64,000 nt of DNA from DATFQE01 sp963733845. Its GTDB lineage: Bacteria > Actinomycetota > Thermoleophilia > Gaiellales > Gaiellaceae. The notes under the pieces were generated by a model, which searched no databases, was not told where the DNA came from, and saw only the letters and a list, made by a program, of their open reading frames with translations. Position numbers and translations under genes: made by a program. Numbering within the stretch: position 1 is the stretch's first letter; every line of letters begins with the position of its first letter. The DNA lies in contig CAVTEM010000007.1 of the NCBI GenBank assembly GCA_963733845.1, positions 186,001 to 250,000 on the forward strand, given 5' to 3'. This document shows positions 37,419-46,502 of the stretch, piece after piece.

Positions 37419-37748
37419 CTAGGCGAAGCGGACGAGATCGCCGACGGCGAGGCCGCGGCGCGCGCACTCGCCGGCAGGGAGCTCGAGCACGGCGCTGGCG
37501 CCGCGCTTCGCCGCCGCACGCCACGGGCGTAGGTCGGGCGAGATCGCCACGACGCGCAGCTCGTCGTCGAGAAAGACCGCGTCGATCGAGAAGCGCATGA
37601 AGAACGTGTGGATCGACGCGGCCGGCCGGAGCAGGATGCCCTCCCCGCTCGGCAACGAGCGGCGGCCCAGCAGGCCACGCATGCGCGCGAACGGCGTGGC
37701 CGCTACGAGGCATTCCTCGCAGACAACCACGCCGTTGAGCTTGGTCAC
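37419..37748 (-). CDS. DUF192 family protein
   Basis: A 109-residue DUF192 protein. Conserved features: ATPFARMRGLLGRRSLPSGE, GILLRPAASIHTFFMRFSID, VFLDDELRVVAISPDLRPWR and VLELPAGECARRGLAVGD. Family members form a small beta-sandwich and are often exported, but this one has no signal peptide; the function is unknown. GTG 37748. It sits 28 bp after the M15-like peptidase gene on the same strand and about 115 bp before the ABC exporter. Confidence 0.88.
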   Translation of the reverse strand: MTKLNGVVVCEECLVAATPFARMRGLLGRRSLPSGEGILLRPAASIHTFFMRFSIDAVFLDDELRVVAISPDLRPWRAAAKRGASAVLELPAGECARRGLAVGDLVRFA

Positions 37749-37775
37749 AGTGAGTTCCGTTCCGATCCTGGAGTC

Positions 37776-39236
37776 CTAGTAGCCGACGTGGATGTGGTCG
37801 TAGTGGTTCGCCATCGGGAACGAGGGGCCTCCGAGCCCGAGCAGTGAGATCACCTGCAGCGGGCGCAGCTCGGCCGGCAGAAGCAGGATGTCGCGGACTG
37901 CCTGCTCGGTGATGCTGCCCGGCTGCTGGTTTCCGGTCATCGACACGTTGCCGAGCGCCGCGACGTCCACGGCGAGCCCGTACATGTGCGCGGAGACGAC
38001 ACCCGGGCGGGAGAAGTAGCCGTGCCCGCTCGTCAGGCTCGACACCGTCACCTGGCCGTGGGCCTCGGCGAGGTAGGCGAGCAGGACGAGGACGCGGACG
38101 TCGGTCTTGTCCGAGCGGATGTCCTCGCGGCCGCCCCCGTAGACCTGGATCCGCTCGTCCTTCAGGACCCGCTTCTGCAGGCCGGGCTTCGCCCATTCGA
38201 GCCCGCGCACGAGCGCGGACAGCCCGACGGCGCGGTGGTAGCGCGAGAGCGCGAGCGCGCGGTCGGCGAACGAGGTGGTGCCCTGCAGGGCGAGGAACGC
38301 GCCCCAGGAGTCGCGGCGCGCGCCGAGCTCCGAGAGCCGCGAGGCGAGCGTGTTCAGGCCCGCACGTCCCGCGGGAGCCTGGCTGCGGTCGCCGCGGGCG
38401 CGCAGGACTGCGAGCACGTCGGTCCAGCGCACCTTGGCGGCCCTTGAAGCGGCCTTCAGATCACGTGCGAACTTGCGCGTGAGCCGGCGCGACGGCGGCG
38501 TCGGATCCGGGAGGTCGCGGTCGAGCCACATCGTCCCGAACTCGGGCCGGCCGCTCGCGGCCTCGTGGCCCGAGGCCTTGCGCTCGCGGTGCCGCTTGAG
38601 CGTTAGCACCGGCTTGCCCGCCGGCGCCTTCGCACCTGCATTCGCGTTCGGCTTCACGCGCGCGAGAGCGGGGTTCGGCGCCTTGGGTGCGACCGGGCGG
38701 AGACCTTTCGGCCGGCCGAGGTCGTCCTCGAGCGCCTCGTCGGCGGGAGCCGCCTCCGAAGGCGCCGCCGCGGGCTGGTCGGCCGCGGGCGCGGCCGCCT
38801 CGGGCGTCGTCGCCGCCGGATCAGGCTGGGTCGGAGCGGGCTCGGCGGGCGCGGGGGCGGCCGGGTCGGTCGGCCCTGCGCACTCCTCGCGGTCGAACTC
38901 CTTCAGGCGCTTGTCGCACTCCGGATCCTCGCCTGCGGCCGGCGCCTCGGGAGCTGCGGCCCCGGGAGCCGCGGTCTCGGAAGCGGTGGCCGGCACGACG
39001 GCCTCGGTGGCGGTGTCGACTGCTTCGCCGGCGATGTCGCCCGCGCCGGCCGTGAAGGCCGCGCCCGCGAAGAAGAGCACGGCGAAGGTCAGGCTCGCCG
39101 CCATGCGGTGACCGCCGAAGCGGCGGTGGCTCGCGAGCGAATCCCGCTCGGCCGACTCGGGAGCCTCCGAGACCAGCAGGTCGCCGGTCCGGAAGCGAGA
39201 GAGCAGTCGCTTGAGGCGATGTCTCCGGTGAGGCAT
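37776..39236 (-). CDS. Membrane-anchored, Ala/Pro-rich M15-like peptidase
   Basis: A 486-residue anchored envelope protein. A basic cytoplasmic N-terminus (about 1-42) is followed by one TM helix (MAASLTFAVLFFAGAAFTAG). Next come about 130 residues rich in Ala and Pro (PAAPAPAEPAPTQPDPAATT), a likely spacer across the cell wall. The C-terminus holds a Hedgehog/D,D-peptidase-like pocket: SAHMYGLAVDVAA and HYDHIHVGY are the two zinc-ligand motifs (HxxGxAxD ... DHxH) of the M15/VanY-like fold. A peptidoglycan cross-bridge or stem-peptide hydrolase is the best inference. ATG 39236. Divergent from the Tad pilus operon, which must cross the wall. Confidence 0.72.
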   Translation of the reverse strand: MPHRRHRLKRLLSRFRTGDLLVSEAPESAERDSLASHRRFGGHRMAASLTFAVLFFAGAAFTAGAGDIAGEAVDTATEAVVPATASETAAPGAAAPEAPAAGEDPECDKRLKEFDREECAGPTDPAAPAPAEPAPTQPDPAATTPEAAAPAADQPAAAPSEAAPADEALEDDLGRPKGLRPVAPKAPNPALARVKPNANAGAKAPAGKPVLTLKRHRERKASGHEAASGRPEFGTMWLDRDLPDPTPPSRRLTRKFARDLKAASRAAKVRWTDVLAVLRARGDRSQAPAGRAGLNTLASRLSELGARRDSWGAFLALQGTTSFADRALALSRYHRAVGLSALVRGLEWAKPGLQKRVLKDERIQVYGGGREDIRSDKTDVRVLVLLAYLAEAHGQVTVSSLTSGHGYFSRPGVVSAHMYGLAVDVAALGNVSMTGNQQPGSITEQAVRDILLLPAELRPLQVISLLGLGGPSFPMANHYDHIHVGY

Positions 39237-39636
39237 TCGGTTCTCCGTTCTCTCTTGGGTCTTGCGCCGAATGCCGCCACTCGGCCTGGACTCACTTGAC
39301 TCTTTTGAATCCGCAGCCGCGAGCGGAGTTGCCTCAGCTATCGGAACTGCTCTCTACCCCGGTCTCACTCCAACGGGGGAACGGGTCGACGAATCCCTAG
39401 CGCGAGGGATCACCCGGAGACCCGGAAGCGGCGATGAGTTTTCCCGACTGAGCCAACAAAGCAAGGCGGCGCGGCCACGCCGATACGTACCGGAGGTTCC
39501 ACCTAGCGTGGTCACTCTCGCCCCGAGCTTTCGCAGCTCACGAACTCAGAAGCACTCCCCCCGCTCGCTCGAAGAGTGCGCGAATCCGGCGGGCCCCCAG
39601 GCGCGCCGCCCGAAGAATCGAAGGGAGGTGAATCAA
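39237..39636. other. 400-bp divergent region upstream of the Tad pilus operon
   Basis: There is no credible gene in this gap. The middle part contains a nested hairpin structure (39357-39416, listed separately). The last 100 bp, up to the Flp pilin ribosome site, are GC-rich and hold no clear promoter that I can place. The length points to a long regulated leader for flp. Confidence 0.5.
39357..39416 (+). promoter_or_regulatory. Structured leader element upstream of flp (possible riboswitch-like RNA)
   Basis: Two adjacent helices can form: ccccg (39357-39361) with cgggg (39374-39378), then an interrupted stem of cgggt/acccg (39382-39386 with 39412-39416) around atccct/agggat with loop agcgcg. 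The linear run TCACTCC..CGGGGGAAC..GAATCC recalls the core of the c-di-AMP (ydaO) riboswitch. The conserved GGGGTGAATC and the 3' CCGACAGCTAACC elements are not clearly present, so I do not call it one. The strand is chosen because flp lies downstream. Confidence 0.35.
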
Positions 39637-39810
39637 GTGCTGAAGATTTACGAGAAGCTCGCCTCGTACCACGTTGACGAGGAGGGGCAGACCATGGCCG
39701 AGTACGGTGTCGTCCTGGCCGTGATTACGATCGCCGTGTTTGGCGCGCTCGGTCTCCTCTCGGGCAACATCGTCGGTGCCGTGAACCGGGTCGCCGGGTA
39801 CATCACCTAG
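39637..39810 (+). CDS. flp: Flp/Fap-type major pilin
   Basis: A 57-residue Tad pilin precursor. The short leader ends in a charged segment (SYHVDEEGQTMAEYGVVLAV), with the family's Glu and Tyr (AEYG) at positions +5/+6-like of the mature N-terminal helix. The following hydrophobic helix (VVLAVITIAVFGALGLLSGN) is the polymerisation core. The GTG at 39637 has AAGGGAGGTG seven bases upstream. First gene of the pilus operon. A stable hairpin follows directly, likely to raise flp mRNA over the downstream genes. A prepilin peptidase (TadV) is not in the window. Confidence 0.93.
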   Translation: MLKIYEKLASYHVDEEGQTMAEYGVVLAVITIAVFGALGLLSGNIVGAVNRVAGYIT

Positions 39811-39832
39811 GCATCTCGCTCGGTATGGCTCA

Positions 39833-39870
39833 GAGGCGGGTCCTTTTTCCGCAGAGAAAGGACCCGCCTC
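39833..39870 (+). terminator. Strong intra-operon hairpin between flp and tadE
   Basis: A 14-bp perfect stem (gaggcgggtccttt / aaaggacccgcctc) with a 10-nt loop ttccgcagag, 22 bp after the pilin stop and 41 bp before tadE. There is little T-tract on the + side. It probably acts as a partial terminator or a 3'-end stabiliser giving excess pilin transcript. Confidence 0.8.
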
Positions 39871-39911
39871 TCCCTCATGAACCGCAGACAAGGAAGAACC
39901 GAAAGCCGCAA

Positions 39912-40304
39912 ATGTCAAAGAGATTTCACTTCAAGAATGAGCGTGGGCAGACGCTGACGGAGTTCGCAATCGTGCTCCCGATCCTCGCCCTGCTGCTCTT
40001 CGGCGTGATCCAGTTCGGGATCGCGTTCAACAACTACATCACGTTGACCGACGCGGTTCGCGCCGGCGCTCGCAAGGGTGCCGTCGGCCGCCATCTACAG
40101 AACCCGCAGGCGGCCGTCCAGCAGTCGGTCCGCAACGCGTCGACGGATCTCAAGCTTTCGGATCTCCAGGTCTCCGTGACCTCGCCCTGGACGCAGGGGT
40201 CCGACGTCACCGTCACGGCGACCTACCCGTACTCGATCAACCTGCTCGGCCTCGTCGTCAAGTCGGGACGCCTGTCGAGCTCGACGACGGAGCGTGTGGA
40301 ATGA
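39912..40304 (+). CDS. TadE-family minor pseudopilin
   Basis: A 130-residue TadE-like protein of the Tad pilus. An N-terminal leader (KRFHFKNERGQTLTEFAIVL) precedes the hydrophobic helix PILALLLFGVIQFGIAFNNY; the QTLTEFA sequence is the family signature. An extracytoplasmic beta-rich domain follows. ATG 39912 removes a long non-homologous upstream stretch. The stop overlaps the next gene (ATGA). Minor pilins of this kind are needed for assembly of Tad pili. Confidence 0.9.
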   Translation: MSKRFHFKNERGQTLTEFAIVLPILALLLFGVIQFGIAFNNYITLTDAVRAGARKGAVGRHLQNPQAAVQQSVRNASTDLKLSDLQVSVTSPWTQGSDVTVTATYPYSINLLGLVVKSGRLSSSTTERVE

Positions 40305-41209
40305 GGCCTCTTCGCAACGAGCGCGGCCAGGCGGTCGTCCTGGTGGTGCTCTTCATGGGCGTTTTCTTCGGGCTGGCCGCCGCCGTCCTGGACGTCGGTG
40401 CCTGGTACCGCGAGGACCGCAAGCTGCAGGCGACCGCGGACGCGGCCGCGCTCGCCGGCGCCCAGGGACTGCCGAGCAACCAGGCCGAGGCGGCCTCGCT
40501 GGCGCTCGACTACGCCGGCAAGAACGGCGGCGGGGTCATCCCCGGCGACGTGACGTTCTCCGCCGGTGTGGTCCCCGGCGACACGATCAGCGTGCACGCG
40601 CAGAAGCCGATGCCGGGCTTCTTCTCCAAGGCGTTCGGAATCAACTCCGTGACCATCGGCGCGGACGCGAGCGCCCGCACGGGCGTCATGGGTGAGGCGA
40701 AGTGGGCCGGGCCGGTCGCCGTCGACGAGCTGCACGAAAAACTCCAGTGCCAGCCGACGCCGTGCTTCGGCGAGCCGACGACGCTCGACTTCTTCAAGGT
40801 CGGCCCCGGTGCATTCCGCCTGATCAATATCGACCAATCACACGGTGGAACGGGTTCGCAAACCGTGGGCGATTGGATCCGTAACGGCCTCGACTCCTAC
40901 ATGCCGCTGGGGTGGTACTACTCGGATTCGGGCATGAAGCCCAGCTCGGCGAACATCAGGACCGCGTTCGACGCCCGCATCGGAGACGTCCTCCTGTTTC
41001 CGATTTACCGCGCGACGCGCGCGCAGGGATCCAACTTCGAGTACGAGGTGGTCGGCTGGGCCGGATTTCGACTCACCGGATACGACATCCACGGCTCGCA
41101 GGACTCGAGGCTGTTCGGCTGGTTCGAGGAAGTCATCTGGCAAGGAATTCAGAGCGAGTCTGCGGGCGATCCGGACTTCGGCGCACGCGCAGTCACGTTG
41201 CTCGAGTAA
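40301..41209 (+). CDS. TadG-like pilus assembly protein
   Basis: A 302-residue protein with the TadG-type N-terminus: a short cytoplasmic RPLRNERGQAVVLVVLFMGV segment leading into one TM helix, then LDVGAWYREDRKLQATADAA ALAGAQ, the marker of TadG/TadE_G proteins. The rest is an extracytoplasmic beta-rich domain with a Cys pair (QCQPTPCF). It lacks the VWA domain that many TadG proteins carry; a VWA domain appears instead fused to TadB five genes on. Coupled to tadE by a 4-bp overlap. Confidence 0.85.
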   Translation: MRPLRNERGQAVVLVVLFMGVFFGLAAAVLDVGAWYREDRKLQATADAAALAGAQGLPSNQAEAASLALDYAGKNGGGVIPGDVTFSAGVVPGDTISVHAQKPMPGFFSKAFGINSVTIGADASARTGVMGEAKWAGPVAVDELHEKLQCQPTPCFGEPTTLDFFKVGPGAFRLINIDQSHGGTGSQTVGDWIRNGLDSYMPLGWYYSDSGMKPSSANIRTAFDARIGDVLLFPIYRATRAQGSNFEYEVVGWAGFRLTGYDIHGSQDSRLFGWFEEVIWQGIQSESAGDPDFGARAVTLLE

Positions 41210-41239
41210 GCGAACAAATAGAGGAGAAAGCAAGCCGCC

Positions 41240-42022
41240 ATGACATATCGCGTGAGAAACATCGCAATCGCGGTCGCACTTGCCGTCGTCGCTGCACTGC
41301 TCACGACGTTCTACGTCACGAACTACAAGAAGAGCGTGCAGAGCGGCGAGGCATCGGTGACCGTCTACGTCGCCGCGCGCGACATCCCGATCGGCACGGC
41401 CGGCTCGGACGTGGTCGATCGGAAGTGGATCCGGAGTGAGCAGATCGACCGGAGGAACGTCGTCCCGGGCGCGATCTCCGATCCGACGCAGATCGAGGAC
41501 TTCTCTGCCGCCCAGGCTCTGTACGCGGGCGAGCAGGTGAGCACGAGCCGTTTCCGCCCGCTCCAGGAGCAGGGGATTCACGGACAGCTGAAGGGCAACG
41601 TCCGCGCCCTGCAGCTGCCCGGTGACGAGCACCAGCTGCTCGTCGGCACCCTGAAGCGCGGCGACCGCGTCGACGTCCTCGGCTCGTGGGAGTTTCCCGA
41701 GGGCACGCAGATCCACGTGAGCCGCGTCGTCCTGCGGGATGTCCTCGTCCTGCGCGCCGCCAACGAGGGCAAGGTCCAGAGCAAGATCGCCAGCGGCGCC
41801 AACCTGCCGTACAACGCGATCCTCGCCGTCACCGACCGCCAGGCGCACAAGCTGTTCTGGCTGTCGCAGAACGGCGACTGGACCCTTCAGCTGCGCGGCG
41901 TGGCCGATGTGGCGGACAGCCCTGACGGCCTCGACACCTCGGCCTCCCTCCTGCAGGACGGCCTCAACCAGGCCCAGTTCCGCAAGGGCATGGCCCAGAT
42001 CAAAAGGAGCAGCCGGCGATGA
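41240..42022 (+). CDS. cpaB: CpaB/RcpC pilus assembly protein
   Basis: A 260-residue Tad protein. One TM helix (AIAVALAVVAALLTTFYVTN) is followed by an SAF domain (VYVAARDIPIGTAGSDVVDR) and a C-terminal RcpC-like beta domain (LVGTLKRGDRVDVLGSWEF). In diderms CpaB links to the secretin; no secretin gene is here, fitting a monoderm host. ATG 41240; GGAGAAAG lies upstream. The stop overlaps cpaE by 4 bp. Confidence 0.92.
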   Translation: MTYRVRNIAIAVALAVVAALLTTFYVTNYKKSVQSGEASVTVYVAARDIPIGTAGSDVVDRKWIRSEQIDRRNVVPGAISDPTQIEDFSAAQALYAGEQVSTSRFRPLQEQGIHGQLKGNVRALQLPGDEHQLLVGTLKRGDRVDVLGSWEFPEGTQIHVSRVVLRDVLVLRAANEGKVQSKIASGANLPYNAILAVTDRQAHKLFWLSQNGDWTLQLRGVADVADSPDGLDTSASLLQDGLNQAQFRKGMAQIKRSSRR

Positions 42023-43212
42023 GCGAACACCTCCACGACAACAACGGCCGCGACCGCACCCGCGTCTTCATCACCGGGTGGTGCGAGGGGCTTCCCGAGC
42101 TCCACGAAACGCTCGCGCGTCATCAAGAGATCGACCTCGTCGGCCACTCCGAGGCCGTAACGGAGGGCGCCGCGGCGCTCGCCGGCGGGCACCTCGGCGC
42201 CGTGCTGCACGCAACCCGCAGCTCGGAGCTGCCGGCCGACGAGCTCGCGACCATCCGCGAGCACACGCAGGCACCCGTCGTCCTGCTCGCCTCGGGCGAG
42301 GCGACCGCCCTGCTCGAGGCCGCGCTCGACGCCGACGTCGCCGACGTCCTGCTGCTTCCGCAGCTGACGGAGAACGTCGTCTTCGCGATCCGCAAGGCCG
42401 CCCACGCCGGCCGCCGCGCCAAGGCCCGCTCCGGCCGTGAAGGCCGGATCGTCACCGTGTTCTGCCCCAAGGGCGGCACCGGCAAGACCGTGATGGCCAC
42501 CAACCTTTCGACCGCGCTGGCGAAGTACCACGGCAAGCGCACGCTGCTGCTCGACCTCGACCTGCAGTTCGGGGACGCGGCGATCATGCTCGGAATCGAG
42601 CCCGACAAGACGATCCAGGACCTGGTCACCGCGCCGGGCGAGCTGGATCCGGAGAAGCTGGCCGGCTACACGACCCGGCACGCATCGGGCCTCGACGTCC
42701 TCCCCGCCCCGGTGCGGCCCGAGGATGCCGAGCTCGTCACCGAGCAGAAGCTCACGCGGCTGCTCGAGGTCGCCAAGCAGAGCTACGACGTGATCGTCGT
42801 CGACACCTCGCCCTTCTTCCACGGGCCCATGCTCGCGACGCTCGACCGCACGGACGAGCTGCTGCTCCTGTGCGGCCTCGACGTCCCGACGATCAAGAAC
42901 GTCCGGCTCTCGATCCAGACCCTCGAGCTGCTCTCGTTCCCGCCCGAGCGGATCAAGGTCGTGCTGAACCGCGCCAACTCGAACGTCGGCATGAAGCGGA
43001 GCGAGGTCGAGGCGGCGCTCGAGGCGAAGGTCCGCTTCGAGATCCCGAGCGACCGGGCAGTCCCGCTGGCCGTGAACCGTGGCAACCCCGCCGTCCTGTC
43101 CGACGCCAACTGCGATTTCTCGCGCGGCGTTCGCGACATGGCGAAGGGCCTCCTCGTCCCCGACAAGGCCAAGTCGAAGAAGCGCTGGCTCGGCCTGCCG
43201 GCGAGGGCCTAG
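42019..43212 (+). CDS. cpaE: CpaE/TadZ-type pilus localisation ATPase
   Basis: A 397-residue protein. Residues 1-130 form a receiver-like (CheY fold) domain without an obvious phospho-acceptor aspartate. Residues about 143-370 form a ParA/MinD ATPase with a deviant Walker A CPKGGTGKTVMA (Lys151 and Lys156) and switch DLDLQFGDAAIMLG. TadZ/CpaE proteins place the pilus machine at its site on the membrane. Operon position between cpaB and cpaF is typical. Confidence 0.92.
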   Translation: MSEHLHDNNGRDRTRVFITGWCEGLPELHETLARHQEIDLVGHSEAVTEGAAALAGGHLGAVLHATRSSELPADELATIREHTQAPVVLLASGEATALLEAALDADVADVLLLPQLTENVVFAIRKAAHAGRRAKARSGREGRIVTVFCPKGGTGKTVMATNLSTALAKYHGKRTLLLDLDLQFGDAAIMLGIEPDKTIQDLVTAPGELDPEKLAGYTTRHASGLDVLPAPVRPEDAELVTEQKLTRLLEVAKQSYDVIVVDTSPFFHGPMLATLDRTDELLLLCGLDVPTIKNVRLSIQTLELLSFPPERIKVVLNRANSNVGMKRSEVEAALEAKVRFEIPSDRAVPLAVNRGNPAVLSDANCDFSRGVRDMAKGLLVPDKAKSKKRWLGLPARA

Positions 43213-43214
43213 GC

Positions 43215-44648
43215 ATGGGGCTCCACGACCGCATCAAGGGGCAGCCGGCCAACGGCACCGCCCAGCTGCAGCCCGACGGCGCCTTGACGGTTGTCGAGGC
43301 GCCCGTCCAGCAGCTGACGGTCCTCGACCCGTACGCCGAGCTGAAGACGCGCATTCACCACGCGTGTATCTCGAAGCTCGGACCGCAGCTCTTCACGACG
43401 CAGACGACAGAAGAGCTGGCCGAGCAGGTGACGCGGACGGTCACGGAGGAGCTCACGCTCGACAAGACGCCGCTCAGCCGCGAGGAGCGGCGGGAGCTCG
43501 TCCGCCAGATCACCGACGACATCCTGGGCTACGGGCCGCTCGAGCCGTTCCTCCGCGACGACAGCATCACGGAGATCATGGTCAACAACTTCGACCGGAT
43601 CTACATCGAGCGGAGCGGCAAGCTCGAGCGGACGGCGACGACGTTCGCGGACAACGCGCACCTGCTGCGCATCATCGACAAGATCGTCTCGCAGGTCGGC
43701 CGGCGCGTCGACGAGGCCTCGCCGATGGTGGACGCCCGTCTCCCTGACGGCAGCCGCGTCAACGCGATCATTCCGCCGCTCGCCCTCAGGGGCCCGACAC
43801 TCACGATCCGGAAGTTCGCGCGCGACCCCTACACGATGGACGACCTGATCAACTTCGGGTCGGTCTCGGCCAAGTGCGCCCAGTTCCTGGCGCAGTGCGT
43901 GCGCGGCAAGCTCAACATGCTCATCGCCGGAGGAACCGGCACGGGTAAGACGACGACGCTCAACGCACTCTCGGCCTTCGTGCCGGGCGACGAGCGCATC
44001 GTCACGATCGAGGACGCGGCCGAGCTTCAGCTCCAGCAGGACCACTGCATCACGCTCGAGGCCCGGCCGCCGAACATCGAAGGCCAGGGCGAGGTGCGGA
44101 TCCGCGAGCTCGTGCGGAACGCCCTGCGCATGCGCCCCGACCGCATCATCGTCGGCGAGGTCCGCGGCCCGGAGACGCTGGACATGCTCCAGGCGATGAA
44201 CACGGGCCACGAGGGCTCCCTCACGACGATCCACGCCAACTCTCCGCGTGACGCCCTCTCCCGCCTGGAGACACTCGTGATGACCGCCGGCGTCGAGCTG
44301 CCCCACCGGGCGATCCGCGAGCAGATAACGAGCGCGTTCGACCTGCTCGTGCAGATCTCGCGTCTCGTCGACGGCACCCGCAAGATCACCCACGTGACCG
44401 AGGTGCTCCGCATGGAGTCCGACGTGGTCACGCTGCAGGACATCTTCGTCGCGAAGCCGCCGGACGAGGACGCTCCTGCCGCCCAGCGGGGCAAGCTGCT
44501 CACTCAACTGGGGTGCACAGGCCTCAAGCCGCACTTCCTGGAGAAGCTGGCGACGAACGGGGTCGTCCTCCCGACGAACTTCTTCGAACGCGACGAAGGC
44601 GAGTTCCGCTCCACGATGGCTGCCCAGAGCTACCGGAACTTCGCATGA
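43215..44648 (+). CDS. cpaF: CpaF/TadA-type pilus assembly ATPase
   Basis: A 477-residue type II/IV secretion-family hexameric ATPase that powers pilin export and pilus extension. N-terminal helical domain (DDILGYGPLEPFLRDDSITE). Catalytic domain: Walker A GGTGTGKTTT, Asp box TIEDAAELQL, His box TIHANSPRDALSRLE and Walker B RPDRIIVGEVRG. ATG 43215 is two bases after the cpaE stop. The stop overlaps the next start (ATGA). Confidence 0.95.
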   Translation: MGLHDRIKGQPANGTAQLQPDGALTVVEAPVQQLTVLDPYAELKTRIHHACISKLGPQLFTTQTTEELAEQVTRTVTEELTLDKTPLSREERRELVRQITDDILGYGPLEPFLRDDSITEIMVNNFDRIYIERSGKLERTATTFADNAHLLRIIDKIVSQVGRRVDEASPMVDARLPDGSRVNAIIPPLALRGPTLTIRKFARDPYTMDDLINFGSVSAKCAQFLAQCVRGKLNMLIAGGTGTGKTTTLNALSAFVPGDERIVTIEDAAELQLQQDHCITLEARPPNIEGQGEVRIRELVRNALRMRPDRIIVGEVRGPETLDMLQAMNTGHEGSLTTIHANSPRDALSRLETLVMTAGVELPHRAIREQITSAFDLLVQISRLVDGTRKITHVTEVLRMESDVVTLQDIFVAKPPDEDAPAAQRGKLLTQLGCTGLKPHFLEKLATNGVVLPTNFFERDEGEFRSTMAAQSYRNFA

Positions 44649-46499
44649 GGCGCCACTCGATCATCGCTCCGGCGCTCGCTGCGGCCTTCCTCTTCGCCGG
44701 CTCGGCGAGCGCCGGCGTCCAGCTGAAGGGCGTCGACTCGAGCGCATACCCCACGATCCGCGCAAGCGTCGTGACGCCCTCGCCGACCTCGAAGCCCCCG
44801 CAGCTGCTCGAGAACGGCCGGCCCGTCAACGCGCTGCTCGCGGAAAACCTCGGCCGCGCCAAGAGCGTCGTCCTCGCGGTCGACCGCTCGCAGTCGATGA
44901 AGGGCAAGCCCTTCGGTGACGCGGTCGCCGCCGCGCAGGCATTCCTACGGGCGAAGCAGCGAAACGACCGCGTGGCCGCGGCCACGTTCGCGACCACGCC
45001 GGTGCTCCTGACCGGGTTCTCGACCTCGGCCGCCGACGCGCAAGCCGCGCTGGCGGGCCTCGCGGTCGACCCGAAGGAGGGCACGACTCTCTACGACAGC
45101 CTCGTGCAGTCGGCCCGGGCGCTCGGCGACGAGACCAATGCCGGTCGCGTGCTGATCGCGGTCACCGATGGCAACGAGACCCGAAGCGCCGCGACGCTCG
45201 AGAATGCGATCGCGGTCGCGCGCGAGTCGGGCGTGTCCGTCTACGTGGTGGCGATCGAGAGCGCGCGGTTCAACCCCGCTCCGCTGAAGACGCTCGCCCG
45301 CGCCACGGGCGGCTCCTACCGCGGGGCCGGCTCGAGCCGGGAGCTGGGCGCGATCTACGCCAGCATCGCGCGGGAGCTCCAGCGCACGTGGCGCGTCGAG
45401 TACCCGACCGCGGCGCGTCCCGGCGAGCAGCTTCAGCTCACGGCGCTGACCTCGGCGGGCAAGGCGAGCTCGGCGCTCGCGATCCCCGGAGTCGGCGGCG
45501 CCGCGAAGGGCACCCTGCTCCCCGAGAGCTTCTACCGCGCCGGTACGCCCGTGATGGCGCTGCTCGTCGGCCTGATCGTGCTCCTCGCCGGGACGTTCGC
45601 CTTCGCGGCGGCGCGCGGCGAGCGGCTGCGCAAGCGGCTTGCACCGCACATCAACCAGGCGAACGCACGGGTCAAGCGCAAGCAGGACCGCGAGCGCCTC
45701 GCGCTGCTCGCGAGCCTCTTCCGCGCGACCGAGGAGGCGTTCTCGCACTTGCAAGCACTGGCGGACGCTCCAACGAATGCTCGAGCGGGCCGACCTGCCG
45801 CTCCGCACGGTCGAGTTCGTCTACCTGATCGGCGGCGGCGCGCTCGTGTTCGGGCTCTTCGCAGCGATCGCGACCCGGTCGACGTTCATGATCCTGCTGG
45901 CGTTCCTCGCGGGCGGCGCGACTCCGTTCGCGTTCGTCTGGTTCAAGGGCAACAAGCGCATCTCCGCCTTCGAGAACCAGTTGCCGGACCTGCTGATCAC
46001 GCTGGCCGCGTCGCTGAAGGCCGGCCACAGCTTCAAGCAGGGCCTGCAGAGCGTCGTCGACGAAGGCCGCGAGCCCGCCAGCAAGGAGCTCAAGCGGGTG
46101 CTCACGGAGGCACGCCTCGGACGCCCGATGGACGAGGCCCTCCAGGAGATGGCCGCACGCGTCCAGTCGAAGAACTTCGACTTCGTCATCACCGCCGTGA
46201 CCATCCAGCGCCAGGTCGGGGGCTCGCTCGCCGGGCTGATCGACATGGTCGCCGACACCGTTCGGCAGCGGCAGCAGTTCGCCCGCAAGATCCAGGGCCT
46301 GACGGCGATGGGCCGCGCGTCGGCCTACGTCCTGCTGGGCCTGCCGTTCTTCATCGCGCTGATCATCACGATCATGAACCCGCGCTACATGGACCCGCTC
46401 TACAACACGTCCACCGGCCACAAGCTCATCGCCACGGGTCTCGCGGCCATGTGCTTCGGCGCCGTCGTCCTCCGCAAAATCGTCTCTTTCAAGGGGTAA
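44645..46499 (+). CDS. VWA domain-TadB fusion pilus protein (frame change near 45765)
   Basis: A protein of about 618 residues that joins a signal peptide (IIAPALAAAFLFAGSASAG), an extracytoplasmic von Willebrand A domain and a TadB-type inner-membrane platform. The VWA metal site is VLAVDRSQSMKG (DxSxS) with VTDGNE, and the membrane part starts with a TM helix near residue 300. After a frame change at about 45765 the T2SSF domain follows (LLITLAASLKAGHSFKQGLQ ... ALQEMAARVQ). Both parts lie in one operon slot without an intervening start or stop signal, so the fusion is probably real and the shift an error. ATGA overlap with cpaF. Confidence 0.85.
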
Positions 46500-46502
46500 T
46501 CA

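Noticed and set aside
37776..39111. Ala/Pro-rich + strand frames opposite the M15-like peptidase
   Set aside because: Low-complexity shadows of a GC-rich gene; the minus strand carries the TM helix and HxxGxAxD ... DHxH motifs.
39237..39636. c-di-AMP (ydaO) or c-di-GMP riboswitch call
   Set aside because: Only a partial likeness to the ydaO core and no c-di-GMP-I consensus; kept as an unassigned structured leader.
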